A DNA stretch of 64,000 bases from the NCBI GenBank assembly GCA_950295325.1, contig OX485809.1:40517081-40581080 (forward strand), in the 5' to 3' direction. The first letter of the stretch is position 1; each line of letters begins with the position of its first letter. The translations under genes were made by a program, and so were the position numbers. Of this stretch, positions 1 through 12,249 are shown piece by piece. This DNA is from Polytrichum commune (lineage: Eukaryota > Streptophyta > Polytrichopsida > Polytrichales > Polytrichaceae). The notes below the pieces were generated by a model. It was not told where the DNA came from. It did no database searches and worked only from the letters and a program-made list of their open reading frames with translations.

Positions 1-949
1 GCGAGCGATGATTATGTGACGGGCAAGGGGCAGGACTTGGAGTGCGGGGACAAGAATTTCTTGAAAAACCTGGTGTGGATCCAAGACAATAGATACCCTC
101 GAGAGGCTTTGGCGGAGTGGGAGCGGCGGTATAAGGTGGACAATCAGTCGGCCGGGCAGAGAGAGAACCGGTGCCAAGACCTGACCAATCAGGTGTACAA
201 TCTGGTGGGTTTCTTCAGTGTGTTCCAAGGAGTGGTCCTGACGGCTGTGACGCAGCTCACGGGCTCCACCCAGCCTCCCAGGCCGCTCTGTGGGAAGGTC
301 TGGTTCCCTGTTCTTCTCTCAGGGCTTGCTGCCATCGCCACCAGCGTCGGCATCTGCCTCAAGTTTAAGGACCTCTACGAACAGAAACTGTTCTTGCGAA
401 GAGACAAGCTTGCGTGTAGGGTATGCTTCGAACGTCGCTTTCCATGTCGCAACTTTCTAAGAATAACTAATATTAATCAGTACTAAAAGCCGAAGCAGGG
501 AGCACTGATTCTATGGTACATAAATCATCTTGGATCAGGTTCATGATGGATGTAGGTGGAGGAGTGCGTAGCAGGTAGTTGGTGGCTACTCCAAAGTCAT
601 ATTCTCATACTGGCATGCATACTGGGTTGGTACGTAGGTGATAGTAGGATCTGAGGTTTTTGAACTCATGTTTAGTGCGCACTTAATGTTTCACAATTTA
701 CATGATCTGATGCAGAAATCCTTGACCAAAGCCGATAATCTACGGTGTGAGGGGATAAATTTCAACGTCCAGGAAGCCCCTGGTAAGACCCAAGAAGGGC
801 AAGAAAGGCAAGAGGCAGCAATAAGGGCAGAGGAGATCCTCAAGGCAGTGGTCGTCATCGGGGGAGTGCTAATATTTTCAGTGATTTTTGTTTTGTCATA
901 TTTTTCGATCTTGTGTGATAAGTGGGTCATTCCGGGCTGGAGCCCTTAG
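1..949 (+). CDS. Small multi-pass membrane protein, 5' end outside window, two exons visible
   Basis: The frame is open from base 1, and the first start-like codon at 16 is GTG, so the true start lies left of the window. I propose exon 1 as <1..420 and exon 2 as 716..949. The donor is GTATGC at 421, the acceptor is TGCAG ending at 715, and both exons join in phase 0. The joined product is at least 217 aa. It has a polar N-terminal part with a Trp/Tyr-rich segment. Two hydrophobic helices follow, one around NLVGFFSVFQGVVLTAV and one around FPVLLSGLAAIATSVGI. After a charged, Glu/Gln-rich linker in exon 2 there is a third helix, AVVVIGGVLIFSVIFVLSYF, and a short tail. I do not recognise a characterised family; it resembles uncharacterised land-plant membrane proteins. 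Function is unknown. An alternative reading ends exon 1 at the stop near 486, but that would lose the third helix. Confidence 0.6.
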
Positions 950-1081
950 TAATTCGCCCCCAGTAATATTCAGTTGTAATACTAATAGTGAATGGTCAGG
1001 ACTTGCTTTTGTTTCGTTTCCTCGGTCTACGCTTTCTGTTAGATATTATAGGTAGTTGGACGGTCAGTGAGGTAGTTCATA

Positions 1082-1381
1082 ATGAGTTCCACAGTCACGG
1101 AGTTGAAAAATGAGACAGAGAGAAACATCCACGTCGCTATAGGATCAAAGGGAGGGGAATATCGAGAAACCAAGGTTCTTAGAAATGGAGAAACATACAA
1201 AATCAAATTCCGCCCAAAGGAGACGTATACTTCGTATTCTGTAGCTATGGATCCTTGTCCCGCAGAAGACCCAGTGCAAAAAATCAGACTCAGCTCTGAG
1301 GATTTGGAAAACTACAAGAAAGTAACTTTCTACATGGATTCAGATCGTAACTTGAAGCACAAGACTGAACCCAGGCTTTGA
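1082..1381 (+). CDS. Small uncharacterised plant protein, 99 aa, single exon
   Basis: The ATG at 1082 opens a 99-residue frame ending in TGA. The sequence is hydrophilic, with alternating polar and aromatic residues (ETYKIKFRPKETYTSYSVAM) suggesting beta strands, and a charged C-terminus (KHKTEPRL). There is no signal peptide or membrane segment. Its base composition matches coding DNA better than the AT-rich sequence after it. It lies about 130 bp downstream of the membrane-protein gene on the same strand. It resembles small DUF-type proteins of about 100 aa known from mosses and liverworts (possibly DUF7748), but I cannot confirm the family by eye. Function is unknown. Confidence 0.5.
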   Translation: MSSTVTELKNETERNIHVAIGSKGGEYRETKVLRNGETYKIKFRPKETYTSYSVAMDPCPAEDPVQKIRLSSEDLENYKKVTFYMDSDRNLKHKTEPRL

Positions 1382-4300
1382 GGCTCGACATCAGCAACCT
1401 CTTTAACCAGGTCCCAATTTTAAACTTCATAGTCTTGCTTCCATATGTGCTTTGTAGCAGAAAATTACTTGTTGATATATAATTAATTCGATAATCTACA
1501 CATGTGACCTCTTTTATACGCAGCTATAATATCCTTGCCCAAACTTGTGCAGTGCAACTGACACCTTTGCGTTTCTAAAATGAACCTATCCAGTAATTAA
1601 CCCATGATCTAGTGATATCAAGCAAACTGGTCCGACCAAGCTTCAATCAATCACTTGTTTTGTTGGGATTTTGTTAAGTTTACAAGAGTGACATATTAAG
1701 AGAGTTGCGGTTTAATACAGAGACTAGAATCTGTTTTAGTTGATATCCAATGTAGCATTAATTAACTGCAATACTCTCAGTGATTTGTAGTGTAGTCAAT
1801 AAACTGCAGTCCACTAGCTTAATCAATTCATTTTTTTGCCAAAACATGAATGTTCTGTCTGGTAACAATTAGCTGTCAGACGTCACTAATGTGTAGATCG
1901 TCAGATTTGAAATTATTGGTCTTAATGTTGGCTGCAGAATATTGATGAAGATTTAGAGGCCAACAAGACTGCGCCAACAGCAGTGCCGTTAACAAACGAT
2001 AATGTTGCCATTGCCAATGCTGGTGCAAGTTGCAAGTTACATCTTTAAATGTGTGGTTGTGGGCCTGGGGTGGCAACTCCTAAATAATACGCAAGGGTGT
2101 GCAAATAATGATCGAGGTTGGACCTGATTATGGATAAGGGGGTTTCACTTAATTCATAAGAGGTCATATTGATGCATTGTATTCATGATTACAATTTGGA
2201 AAATTTCCACATCTTGTTCTGTTGTCTTTGTGATGATCTTATATGCTCCCCAAGCTTCGTACCTGTCCACCATTGTACAATGTATTTATATTATATTATA
2301 TGATTATGATTATGAATCATGGCTAGAATTTATGCAGTCCCTATATGTACAACCATGTTCTATGATTATTATTATTGTCCACTCATGACATAGTCTGAAA
2401 TATTACACAAGACTTCTATTAAGATATTGTTGGATTGATTTTCTTGTGTGTTGGGAAAATGAACACATAAATTTGAGAAATGTTGAGAATTGTTGGCATT
2501 ATATATGCAAGAAATCATAACAATTTTTTGACAACTTTCTTGTGTCATTACTCACTTCTCACCACTCACATGGTAGTATTCCCCCATGATGTAGTACATG
2601 GACAAGTAGGAACACCTAATGTCAATAGCTTGTCAACCGTTTGTGTCAAATAAGTTGCACGCATGTTGATCAATGCAAACAACACTTCAAAAATTATACA
2701 CAATATATTTTGACACAATAAATGCATATTTGTGAGATCAATAGTCCCTAAACACTACACTAAATATTAACATCAAATTCACTAATTTGAGATAAACACA
2801 TGATTTATAGATTATTTCATTTCTAAAACACTAATGTGTTACATAAAATATGGTAAAGGAACACGAGGATAATGCAAACTTCCACATCATATTAGTCATG
2901 GGATGAAAGATAATTTTCCTTCATATATAACACAAGGCAATGTTCTAGATAAAAGCAAGTACATTGTGTAAGTAAGCTACCATTAATGAACTACACATAA
3001 ATATTAATCTTGGATCTTAATCACCCGTTCTATATACATATGGAACAACTAAAACGAAATTTGTTTTTTTCGCTCTGCTTCATCTCCACATTTGTATATA
3101 TTTCTTCCTACGACTATATATCCAAGACACATACCCTTCTGTGCGTAGTGAACCCAAGAGGCGGGAACTATGTAAAATTGATTAGGATCTACTTGGCCAA
3201 GATTATTTTGGCAATATTAGCTCTAAAGATTTGTCTTGTTGTCGTGACACTCTCGTTCTTAGTCCCAAGCCATGTGCCTTGCTTTTAATGTATAAAGACA
3301 CTAACCCAATATCATTGTCAATCAAAATATGAAACACAAGACATGATACAATAAGTACATGAAAAATTTACAGTCTTAACAAAAGCAACCTCAAAACATA
3401 TGAACCCAAAATTCACAAATATGGAAAATGAGGTTTTCCCAAAACACATACATGAAAGGCCATTTCATTGGGAAGTGAAGTCATGTGTTCTTGTACTTGA
3501 AGATCCTCTTGTAGCTCCATCCCATGTCGCACATCATCTACACAAAACAACAATTCAAGCCTTTCATAGAGCCCACACAAACATCCTCGGCAGTGAAAAA
3601 GTACTAGATAAATTGGACAAAAGAGAATAGATGAACCATGTATCATAAATATGCCCTTCTACCTAATTGGTCATTAAACACCGTATTGGCCATCATGTCC
3701 CTAACCTCCAAACAACATGATGGTTTAGTCCGCCAACTACAAGCATACATTGGACAAGAATACAAAAGTGCAGCAATAGTTGGGCACTAAAGACCCCCTT
3801 TACAAATTATTGTATATGGCTATGTAACACTGAATAAACTTCTTCCATGTTGAGCATTTTCTCATGCTTTTGACACCATTATTTATTACCATGTTTCATC
3901 TTATAGGAGAAAACAATAATGTGTCATTTTTTCTCACATTTGAACATTTAATACTTGATCCAAGTGATGAAGCTTGATATTAATTTTATATCGTTGAGAT
4001 TGCCCCCATTGTTGATTACTCCAAAGAAAATCTAGAAGATAGAGTAGGTAATAGACTGCCTACATAAAATATTCACATATCAACATATTAAGAAGCCAAA
4101 CACATCTCCTCAAAGCAATCTTATTTTGCAACAGGTTCAATCCATTTCTATTGGAGGCTTCATTAAGCACCTTCCATATCCAATACATGAACATGCCACA
4201 AACAATGCTACAACTATACAACAATTTTGGGATATCAAAGAATTAGCAAATTTCTGGTACAAATATTTGATCTCACATTTTTTGTAGAATGTGAATCTCA

Positions 4301-4515
4301 ACAACCGCAAGAAAAGCAATAGTATTCCTATCACAAAAATCCACCCATAACATTATTCTTTGAGTGACCAGGTTGGGTGGGGTTGGACATATGTTAGTAA
4401 GGTGCTAGAATTATACCTTACGGATGCTTGTCAGTAAAATAAATTCAACTTGAAAAACAAATAAGATCCAGGTGAAACACTATCACAAAATATGATTAGA
4501 ATGGGATGGCCGATA
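1382..4515. other. AT-rich intergenic stretch without a supported gene
   Basis: Short open frames occur here (for example 2185-2388 and 3010-3288), but they have low-complexity composition and no recognisable domain. Short simple runs of TTAT/TGAT type lie near 2280-2320. I see no RNA gene. Confidence 0.5.
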
Positions 4516-4663
4516 GCATAATATTACTTAGTTAATGAGTTGTGTTCATGGGGCCAATAGTAGATTCGAGAATAAAGACTCCGGATGCTACAATCCCATT
4601 GCTTCATACTCAATCTAAAGTCCGGACATCTAAATACAACTCATCAACTGAGTAATATTATGC
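4516..4663. mobile_element. MITE candidate with about 28-bp terminal inverted repeats
   Basis: The left end begins GCATAATATTACTTAGTTAA. The reverse complement of the right end begins GCATAATATTACTCAGTTGA. The match runs on through ATGAGTTGT with few differences. The unit is 148 bp, has no coding capacity and sits in AT-rich DNA, which is typical of a non-autonomous DNA transposon. I could not see a clear target-site duplication, so the superfamily is unassigned. Confidence 0.55.
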
Positions 4664-5309
4664 AACTTAATAATGTTATGCCCACAAGTGTTGGATAGAA
4701 TGTGAGCCCTTATTGTTGTCAAGAGTATTGTACAGGCATGACGTCATTTGATGCAGCAGCAAAGGATATAAGTACACATACTGTGCATAAAAGAAGAATC
4801 CCAAGAGTTGTATCCCAAGAGATAGTGAAACTGCTTTCCATGCACATTGCAAATCTTCAAGGAGACCTTCTTGAGGCATCAGAAGAGAAGGAGCTAAGGT
4901 AGAAATACCATAACCCATGAAAATAAGGTGATTCGCATTAAAGATATGGTCTTACAATTATGAGATAATTTTTAAGATAGACGAGAAGGATTCATGAAGA
5001 ATGCAAGTTGGCTCATATTTTTTGTCTTGTACAAAAAATTCTACAATTTTTCAGAGTGGAAAGTTGTCAAACCCCCTACTCGTTCACTAGCTTCTCCCTA
5101 CACTGAACACGGTAATCCGCATTTCCATACAAAACATCACCTAAACCGGTTAACTCATGAGTACATTAAACATGACTCCCATTGGCTTCACAAAGTGTAC
5201 ACGCATTGAAGTTGCCAACCTCGCCATGATTGGTTTTAGAAATGGCACTTCACTATTATGACAACGGTCTACTGCACGGGTAGAAGGTGGTTAACCGGTT
5301 TGGGTATTT
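4664..5309. other. Non-coding stretch between MITE and ankyrin relic
   Basis: No convincing gene. Two overlapping antisense frames at 4676-4918 have no domain. A short inverted pair (TAAACCGGTTAAC near 5142 and GGTTAACCGGTTT near 5289) brackets the last 150 bp. Confidence 0.4.
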
Positions 5310-8132
5310 CTACCTTACTGCAAACATTATCGATGCAGTAGCAACAGATAATGACAAACTATCACTAACCATAAAGACTCGGTCACTTGATGTCTTTGTT
5401 GCTTGAACAATGTCCAAATCTAACAAGTTTGATGGACCAGATCCATAAGCAAGAGGAGGTTGTAATGGACCCAAAATCGATGTGGTTGCAATTACAGCTG
5501 CGATAACAGCAATTGCATTCCCAGCTTGATTTAGACTACTTTTCGTGTCCGCAGTCTCACGTGCGATCCTATCGTGCCACCAAAGATGCTCATTATGAGA
5601 TGCCTCAGGTCCCGGGTCTGCAATCTTATTGTCATCATCCTTTTGCCATGTGTCAACACCAGTTTGTAACAACAAGTTGGTGCACCCTTGCTTGCCACTA
5701 TAACCTTTTGAATATCCCATGCCTCCAGCATTCAATTCGAAAAAATATGGGGAGTTTACTTCAGAGATCAATATGAGACGGTTGAATAGGACATCTGCAG
5801 ATGTGGGATCATATTGTTCTGCAATTATGTATGGATACCTTGATGGGATAGTTGCATCAGTGGCATAATGAAAAGCAGTTTCCTACTTCCAGTGATCACC
5901 AATGGATTGAAATTGTGATTGCCAAGAAACGATTTCAAGACCTCCGGATCACCAGATGCGGCAGCGTAGTGTAGGGCAGAAGAGTCTTCAGTATTCAAGT
6001 CCTCAATTTGATGTTCGGTGTTCATATACTTTCCAATATCGTAAATTGTATCAACCTGCACATAAACACAAAATTGAACAGGTGAAACTGTCTTACAAAT
6101 ATTGGACGCTCTTGTAGTGGACATGGAGGCTCCTGGATTCTACAGAAAGATGGGCTTAAGGTTTAGGATTTAAGGTTTAAGTTTAGGGACTTTATAAAAA
6201 AGGGTTTTCCCCACCTGTTTTTGAAAATGAGATGGAAGAAGCTCAAAATGGCTTATCAAGAACTTCAACGGGACAAGTGCTGCAAAGGGAACCCTACTCT
6301 CCGCCCGCCGGTTTCTATACAACTTTCTAATCTTACTACCTACTCACTTCATAGAAACCTCAAACGGGTGGGATATTCAACGATTAAAATCTCTGCAAGA
6401 ACCTTAAAACAAGACCATCAGAGAGCCCCTCACTGATAGAAGAAAGGAGTATGCTAGAGTTGAAGGTTTTCATTCACGCTTGTTTCCTCACGAACTCAAT
6501 GTTTCTATCTATCTACCTAAAACAAGACAGCTGCATGGCTTAATTACATTTAATCACACTTAGTTTGAGTGTGTATGAATACTTTGTGAAAGTAGGTGGT
6601 GTTAACTAAAATATTTCAAAATAAACATACTAAAATAAAACACTAATTTTAGTTCCATCCTAGAATGACAAAGACCCTTTCAATGATAAGTCACAAAAAT
6701 TATAATCTCAGTGCTAACGAGGGTTTTGTAATGTTTTTGACTTCCAAGTTAATTACATGCTTTATTGACGGTTTCACTTCGAAAAGGAAATCCCAATCAA
6801 TTGCTTATATACTCAATGGAAGTGACATATATATATTGGATTTTGGGCCTTGAAAATGAAGTGCACTCATACTGGAGGTATCCAATCATAGTGGAGGTAT
6901 CCAGAATTGGAGTCACATGATGGCCCTTTTCCATATAACCCAGCAATGTGGAGAGGGCTGGCACATGTTCCAGGTAATGTAGCATTTAGATTAACCCTCT
7001 CATCTTTCACACGTGTGTCAAGGTTCATGTTGAAATGAGAGACAGCCCCATGCAATGGAGTCCATCCCCTCGCATCAACAGCATTGATACACTCGGCATA
7101 AGAGGCTTCTTCCCTCGGCAACAATTTCAACACCAGCTCTAGGTTATAATTGTTCCTGTCATGTGTTGCAACATGTAAGGGAGTCCTTCCTCTTGCATCT
7201 TGAAGGCTGAAAAGATATTGCAAGAGATCAATGGGTCGCTGATCTGCCTGGCAGGCACAGTGATTTGAGACATCCCCTAATAACCAACTCCACGAATTCC
7301 TCACCTACTTTGATGACTGCTTCGGAAGATCCAACCCTCACACTTGGTGGTTGCAGATTTCTTAGGTCTTCACCTTTGAAAGTGTGGTGGAAGAGAAATA
7401 AGAATTCTCGGCCGGGTTGTGCAGTCGAGGGTAAGTCAAAGTTGTAGTCCACATCTGCATCATAAGTTCTCAATAACCGCTCAAAAATTATGCATGCCAA
7501 GCACCTTGTTCATAATCTCAGTCAAGGATGCTACTAACTTCTTATTTTGGCTGTTGGGACTCTCCATAGGAAGTAGTCTTCCTATCTCGCCACCGACATT
7601 ATGTAAGCAATTTGTGACCTCCCTTTTTCCAACAACATGCTTTGATAGCTGAAAAGCTGTAGCCTTACTTCTGCCATCCTTTGCTTCAAAAAGCTCCTTC
7701 AAACCATCACTGACCATCGACAAACATGCTATGTTCCCCAAATATGTCAATGACTTGATTCACTAGCTATAAGCATCCCTGAATGGCAGCTACATGTAAC
7801 ACTGTACGCGCTCTGGATCCTGTTAGTACCAGGAAATGGTGTTTTTTCAGTTTCCCCCAGATAGTGCATGAGTGTCTACAATCTCCTCTCTCCTATGCAC
7901 AAAACCATTCAGAGCCATCTACAGGTTCAATAAATTTTGTTGCTTTTCGCTTCAAAGGATTCTCTTTCAACTGAATCATGGGCCACTGACAATCTTCATC
8001 TTCTATGGCAGCACGAAACAGATCTAAGTCTTGAGAAGCCTCAACAAATACTGAAGTTCCAACAGATACTGGAATGGGTGGACACACATAAAGAACACAC
8101 AAAAACTTGTACGAAGGAACAACTATTGACAA
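5310..8132 (-). pseudogene. Ankyrin-repeat/PGG-domain membrane protein gene, decayed
   Basis: Reading right to left, frames at 7893-8132, 7481-7750, 7228-7500, 6867-7304, 5825-6124 and 5310-5771 together spell an ankyrin protein. Ankyrin motifs include GRTPLHVATHDRN, GWTPLHGAVSHFN and SSALHYAAASGDPEVL. The last block is a PGG domain: a WWHDRIARETAD helix, then NAIAVIAAVIATTSI, GPLQPPL and a second hydrophobic helix VSDSLSLSVATASIMFA. In plants this architecture is a membrane-anchored ankyrin protein. Damage is visible. One ankyrin repeat near 7760-7800 (LHVAAIQGCL) is followed by an in-frame TAG. Reading shifts frame near 7740 and again near 5890, where the continuation ETAFHYATDA lies one frame over. 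A repeat copy fills 6655-6885. Some shifts could be introns, since the PGG end reads GCA|GTAAGG, a good donor. A partly functional gene is therefore not excluded. Confidence 0.65.
6655..6885 (+). repeat. Dispersed ~230-bp repeat, copy 1
   Basis: This copy shares an ordered series of matches with 8808-9040: ATGACAAAG.CC.TTTC, AAGTCACA, TTATTGACGGT, CCAATCAA.TGCCTAT and GGGCTTTGAGGTTGA-like ends. It is AT-rich and non-coding, and lies inside the ankyrin relic. It is probably a transposon fragment of unknown class. Confidence 0.6.
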
Positions 8133-8807
8133 GCTTAGAAAATCAAGTATGGTGTAGGGTTTAAGGTTTGGTAGTTAAGCTCGTGGATGTGATCACTATC
8201 AGGAGCCGCACCAAGTGCACAGGACAGATTAATCTAGCCAGAGGCATAGGAAAAGCAAGATAAGGGAAGTAAATTGTGAAGATGAGATTATTAAGGCACG
8301 ATGTGAAGAACCTGTGACAGAGAGTCGGATTATATTGAGCCTTGAGTACACAGAGCCTTTAATAAATTGAGGCGGAGATGCTCTCCTGCAAGTTGTTCAA
8401 GTCATTGAAAAACTTAGCGAAATTCTCAAACATGATAAGTTAAACTGCAAAGCCTTTTGGTCGCGCACACCTTTCTGTTAATTGTTCAAAATGAGAGCAT
8501 TTTTAGTATTCTGGCTACTGGAAGTAGGTGGGTAGAGCACTTTTGAAAACACAAACTCTTCCTACACCTAGCAACCCAATACTTCCAGGTCACACGGCGA
8601 ATAAGTAAAGGTCCAGGTGTATGGGCAGGTCTTTTAACTTGTGTTTTGAACCAAGAGCACAAGCATAGGTTTGAGGGTATCATATGAAACAGGGGGACAC
8701 TAAATCCCAAATATGCTAACATACGCTTAACTAGTTTGAATACTTGTGAAAGGTGAATGCATTGATTAAGCATATCATTTTGCATTCTATATTTAGACAT
8801 GTATTGT
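8133..8807. other. Non-coding stretch upstream of the ankyrin relic
   Basis: No gene with support. The antisense frame at 8486-8800 (104 aa) shows no domain and is treated as chance. The ankyrin promoter, if it was ever functional, would lie here, but I see no clear TATA box. Confidence 0.35.
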
Positions 8808-9040
8808 ATCTTCGATTTTTAAATGACAAAGGTCCTTTCGAATGGTAAGTCACATAAAATATGACCTCATTGCTAATGAGGATTTTTCACATATTTAATT
8901 TCCAAATTAATTGCATGTTGTATTGACGGTAGTACTTCGGGAATGAAATGCCAATCAACTGCCTATTTACTAATTGGATGTGAACATATATGTTAGGTTA
9001 TGGGCTTTGAGGTTGAGGTGCATTCAACATGGGTTTTGTG
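8808..9040 (+). repeat. Dispersed ~230-bp repeat, copy 2
   Basis: Second copy of the 6655-6885 repeat, in the same orientation about 2.15 kb away, diverged by many substitutions and small indels. It holds no coding frame of note. Confidence 0.6.
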
Positions 9041-9284
9041 GACAAGATGGCCTTCAAGAATGTAAGGGCAACATATTTTTTTGAAGTCAGGTGGGGCGGA
9101 CAACAACTTTTAGTTGAGTTCATGAAAAAATGATAAATGAAAATTCTTGGGTTGCCCAAGGGTTGTGGGTCACATGCCCTAGTCCCTTGTCTTAGCAGGA
9201 GGCCCCTCTTAAGAAAAGCTTGTTGGAAAGAGCCTAGCGTCCCTTGAAACAAGCAATTAGGGCAAGATGATTAACAAGATTTAA

Positions 9285-9560
9285 TTGTGCATATAGTCAC
9301 TTTCCTCATGATTTGTAGAGCTCATATGAATATCCTATTCATTGTCAAAGTGAAGATTCTTTAAGTTATTAAATGATCATATATGCCCCTCCAATCATGT
9401 TGACTATTGCATCTAGAATGGTTAACAATTTTTAAACACATAGTCCAATCTCTTTTCAACACATGTTTTTTTGGTGTCCGTCCTTGGATTCACACTTAAG
9501 CATACACCACTCAACTATAGATGTTGGTTTTGGATCAAAGACCAATATTGAACCTCGAAA
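9285..9560 (+). repeat. Interspersed repeat family R1, copy A
   Basis: Contains the family signature in order: AATATCCTATTCATTGTCAA, AGTGAAGATTC, AAATGATCATATA, CCAATCATGTTGACTAT, AGAATGGTTAACAA, TAGTCCAATCTCTT and AACACATG-TTTTTTGGTGTC. Further copies are at 11395, 58150 (reverse) and 61145 (reverse). There is no coding capacity, so it is probably part of a larger non-autonomous transposon. Confidence 0.6.
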
Positions 9561-9582
9561 TAACCAACTGATCAAAACATGC

Positions 9583-11172
9583 TGTCAGCCACAAACCCCC
9601 ACCCCATGCGTCGTAGTCCGGGTGAGAGCCGTGGCTCACATGTATTCAATTTACACGGCTCAATGCTAATTTAAACACATCACTTTATTCAATTGGCACA
9701 AGTCGTAGTATTGAAAAATACTCAGGCCCTATGGTCATCGCACTACACAATCACTTTTAAAAAAAAGCTCACATAGATCACACTTGAGGCTAAACCTCAC
9801 CCACGCTGGTCCTCCAAGTTAATGCCATTAGTTTAACAATGTGCACTTAAGCTTGGCCGGGACTACTTAATTCCTAACCCCTTCCTACAACTACCTAAGT
9901 CCTAACCCCCTCTGTGTCCATCCATCCGGTATGCCATCCCCTATTTCCCTCAGCTCCTCAAGTCAGTGCGGATGAGAAGGGTCCCTGGCCGTCAGCTCTT
10001 CAATTTGGTTGTCTTCCCTCCCCTACCGTTGGACTCCAGCATTGTATTCTATCGACCAGAGTGACCACGGAGCTGAGTTGCTCTTGTCCCCGAATCTGCA
10101 GTGGTAGAGTCAGTTGCTGGCCACGTCGGAATTTCCAGTCGCAGACTCAGGGATTGCTCCCCAGTACCTCACATGTTAGCACACCAAGCCAACGAAGCTG
10201 TTTTCCGAATGCTGCAGGTGAATCCACAAGCCGTCACAAATTTCCCACTCCCCCTGGATGCATTAACTGAATTCAGACTCGCCCACATTGACCTGCCAAT
10301 CCTTCACCTCCAATGCTCACAATTGGCCACCCAAATCTGAGATCACGTCCCCAAAGTGAGCTCCACTCTTTTATTAGTGTGAATCTGCTCATTCACATAC
10401 CGAAGTTGCCAAATCTTCAAATTTCAGCGCTCCCTACCTGCTGAACGGGTTTCCTTCACTTCTCTCCTCATTTTCTGGTCTGCATTGGCCTGTTAGTCCT
10501 CAGCTGTATCTATGTAACCCCCACCTCGATTCCAAACCCTTAGACACCCCGCGCTCCAGGGAGTTAATCAAAATTTTAGTTGTGCTTGGCACCCCGACGC
10601 CGAAGATCCTTCCTCTGAATTCAATCCGACCCTCCTCATTGGCTTCCTCCTAGATTCCGGCGCTAGTGTTCAGATCCAGACACCTTCCTTCAACCTGGCC
10701 ATCCACCTTCGCCGAGGAACCCCCTGCATCCTCGGTGACTAGTCGGTTCTCATCTACAGCCCCCAGGGAGCTAAGGCTTCCTCCCACCCTCACTGCATTT
10801 TTCTCACCTCCTGCCGCTGGAGCTCTCCCAACTCCAGCCTCCTATCCTTTCCTACCATAAAACAGAGAGAGCCACACCCCTTGGACTTCGAGGTCCAGAC
10901 CCCTCCTCATTGCACCGAATCCGGGTTTATCCTCTAAACCCTAGAATCACCCCTCCTTGTCTCGGCATACTCACTATTTGCTCCATCCTAAATCAATTAA
11001 CTAACATCCTAATTCTCTAGTTTAATCAAAAGCCCAAACTTAACCTATCTTTGATCTACGCTACCAACCTCACTCTTTTTATGTTTTTAGGTAATTGATG
11101 AAGGCTCAAAGGCTTAACTTAATTGGACCTTTTAACTTAAACACCCTTGTGAGCGCATAATTTGCGCTCACA
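9583..11172 (+). mobile_element. Solo LTR, copy 1, with target duplication CATGC
   Basis: The element starts TGTCAGCC and ends GCGCTCACA. The five bases CATGC occur immediately before (9578-9582) and after (11173-11177), the hallmark of LTR-element integration. The first 40 bp (CAAACCCCCACC, then GCGTCGTAGTCCGGGTGA) match the starts of two other solo LTRs in this window. The interior is CT-rich, with short meaningless frames. The 3' part shares CCTCACTCTTTTTATGTTTT with copy 2. No internal domain remains, so the element has been reduced to one LTR by recombination. Length is 1,590 bp. Confidence 0.85.
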
Positions 11173-11394
11173 CATGCCAAGTGGTCACTCATTTTTGTGA
11201 TGAGCCTCCTACTAAGGTAGTTGGGCCTTATTTGGTTACTTATTTTTGTTTTGTTTTTGGCTATGTAACACTACTTGGATTTGCAAGCTTGAAATTATTG
11301 TGCATTTGGCCTAAAATAAATAATAAAAATAAAAATTGTGCATTTGTAAATATATATGCAGAATCCACGATGAACCCAAGAAAGTTTTGGAGTT

Positions 11395-12085
11395 GATCTC
11401 AAATCATTATGATTTATCAAAGTACATTGAAATTGAACCATAAGGAAGGCCACCTAGGTCCTCCTTCCCCCAATTATGTTGACCATTGAACTTAAAATGG
11501 TAAACAAATTTTGAGCTCTTAGTCCAATCTCTTTCAAACACATGTCTTTTTGGAGTCCGTTCTTAAATATGCACCTAACCAACCACCACTCGAATATAGG
11601 TGTTCAATGAAAATGAGGAGTTAAGTCAAACCCGCTCAGTACCTCAAGTTATTTAATCTTGCCGAGTTATTAGCATTGATTATAAAGTAGAATAGATGAA
11701 ACCATGGGTTTATGAGAATCAACACAAAGCTATCCAATTTTTCTTAATGCGTTAACTACCATACACAAAGAGTGGTATTAGGCTATTAAAATTTGACTTT
11801 TTAGCTTGCCCAACTAGGATGGGTGGGCCAAACTAGCCTTGCATAGGTTGATCCATGATTTAGAACAATGGGTCTCATGTGCATAACCTATTATGGGTTT
11901 TTAAATTCTTTTAAAGTTTGAGAAATGAAAAGAGAAGGTTCCAAAAGTTTCTCCCAGCTTTCAAAATGAGCTCCTATACATAACAAGCTAACAAACTCTT
12001 TATTGAAAGTTTTCTCAAAGAAGGATCAAATGACACGGTTTTGTCGCTCTTTGAGAGACTTTATGGATAATTCTATTTCCAGCAC
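11395..12085 (+). repeat. Interspersed repeat family R1, copy B, with downstream R2 block
   Basis: 11450-11610 repeats the R1 signature (CAATTATGTTGACCATTGAA, TAGTCCAATCTCTTTCAAA, ACATGTCTTTTTGGAGTCC). Then 11740-12085 matches the reverse complement of 62900-63295, for example TCTCAAAGAAGGATCAAATG and GAGACTTTATGGATAA. Together they suggest one larger repeat unit with two conserved blocks. Confidence 0.6.
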
Positions 12086-12249
12086 TTTTTAAGGGGGGTT
12101 CTCACTCAATCTTACAAAATATATAAGTTATGGCCAGCCACCTGAACACGCAACCTAATGTTTTATCATTTCAGACATTTTGATGTGTTTGAAAGGCCAA
12201 AAACTTTCCATTGCTGATCCAAGATGACCTTAAACTACCGGATGATGGT

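Noticed and set aside
4676-4918. Opposed 80- and 66-residue frames
   Set aside because: Short, overlapping on both strands, no domain, AT-rich context.
6140-6195. TTTAGGG-like words resembling plant telomere repeats
   Set aside because: Only a few degenerate units, not a tandem array.
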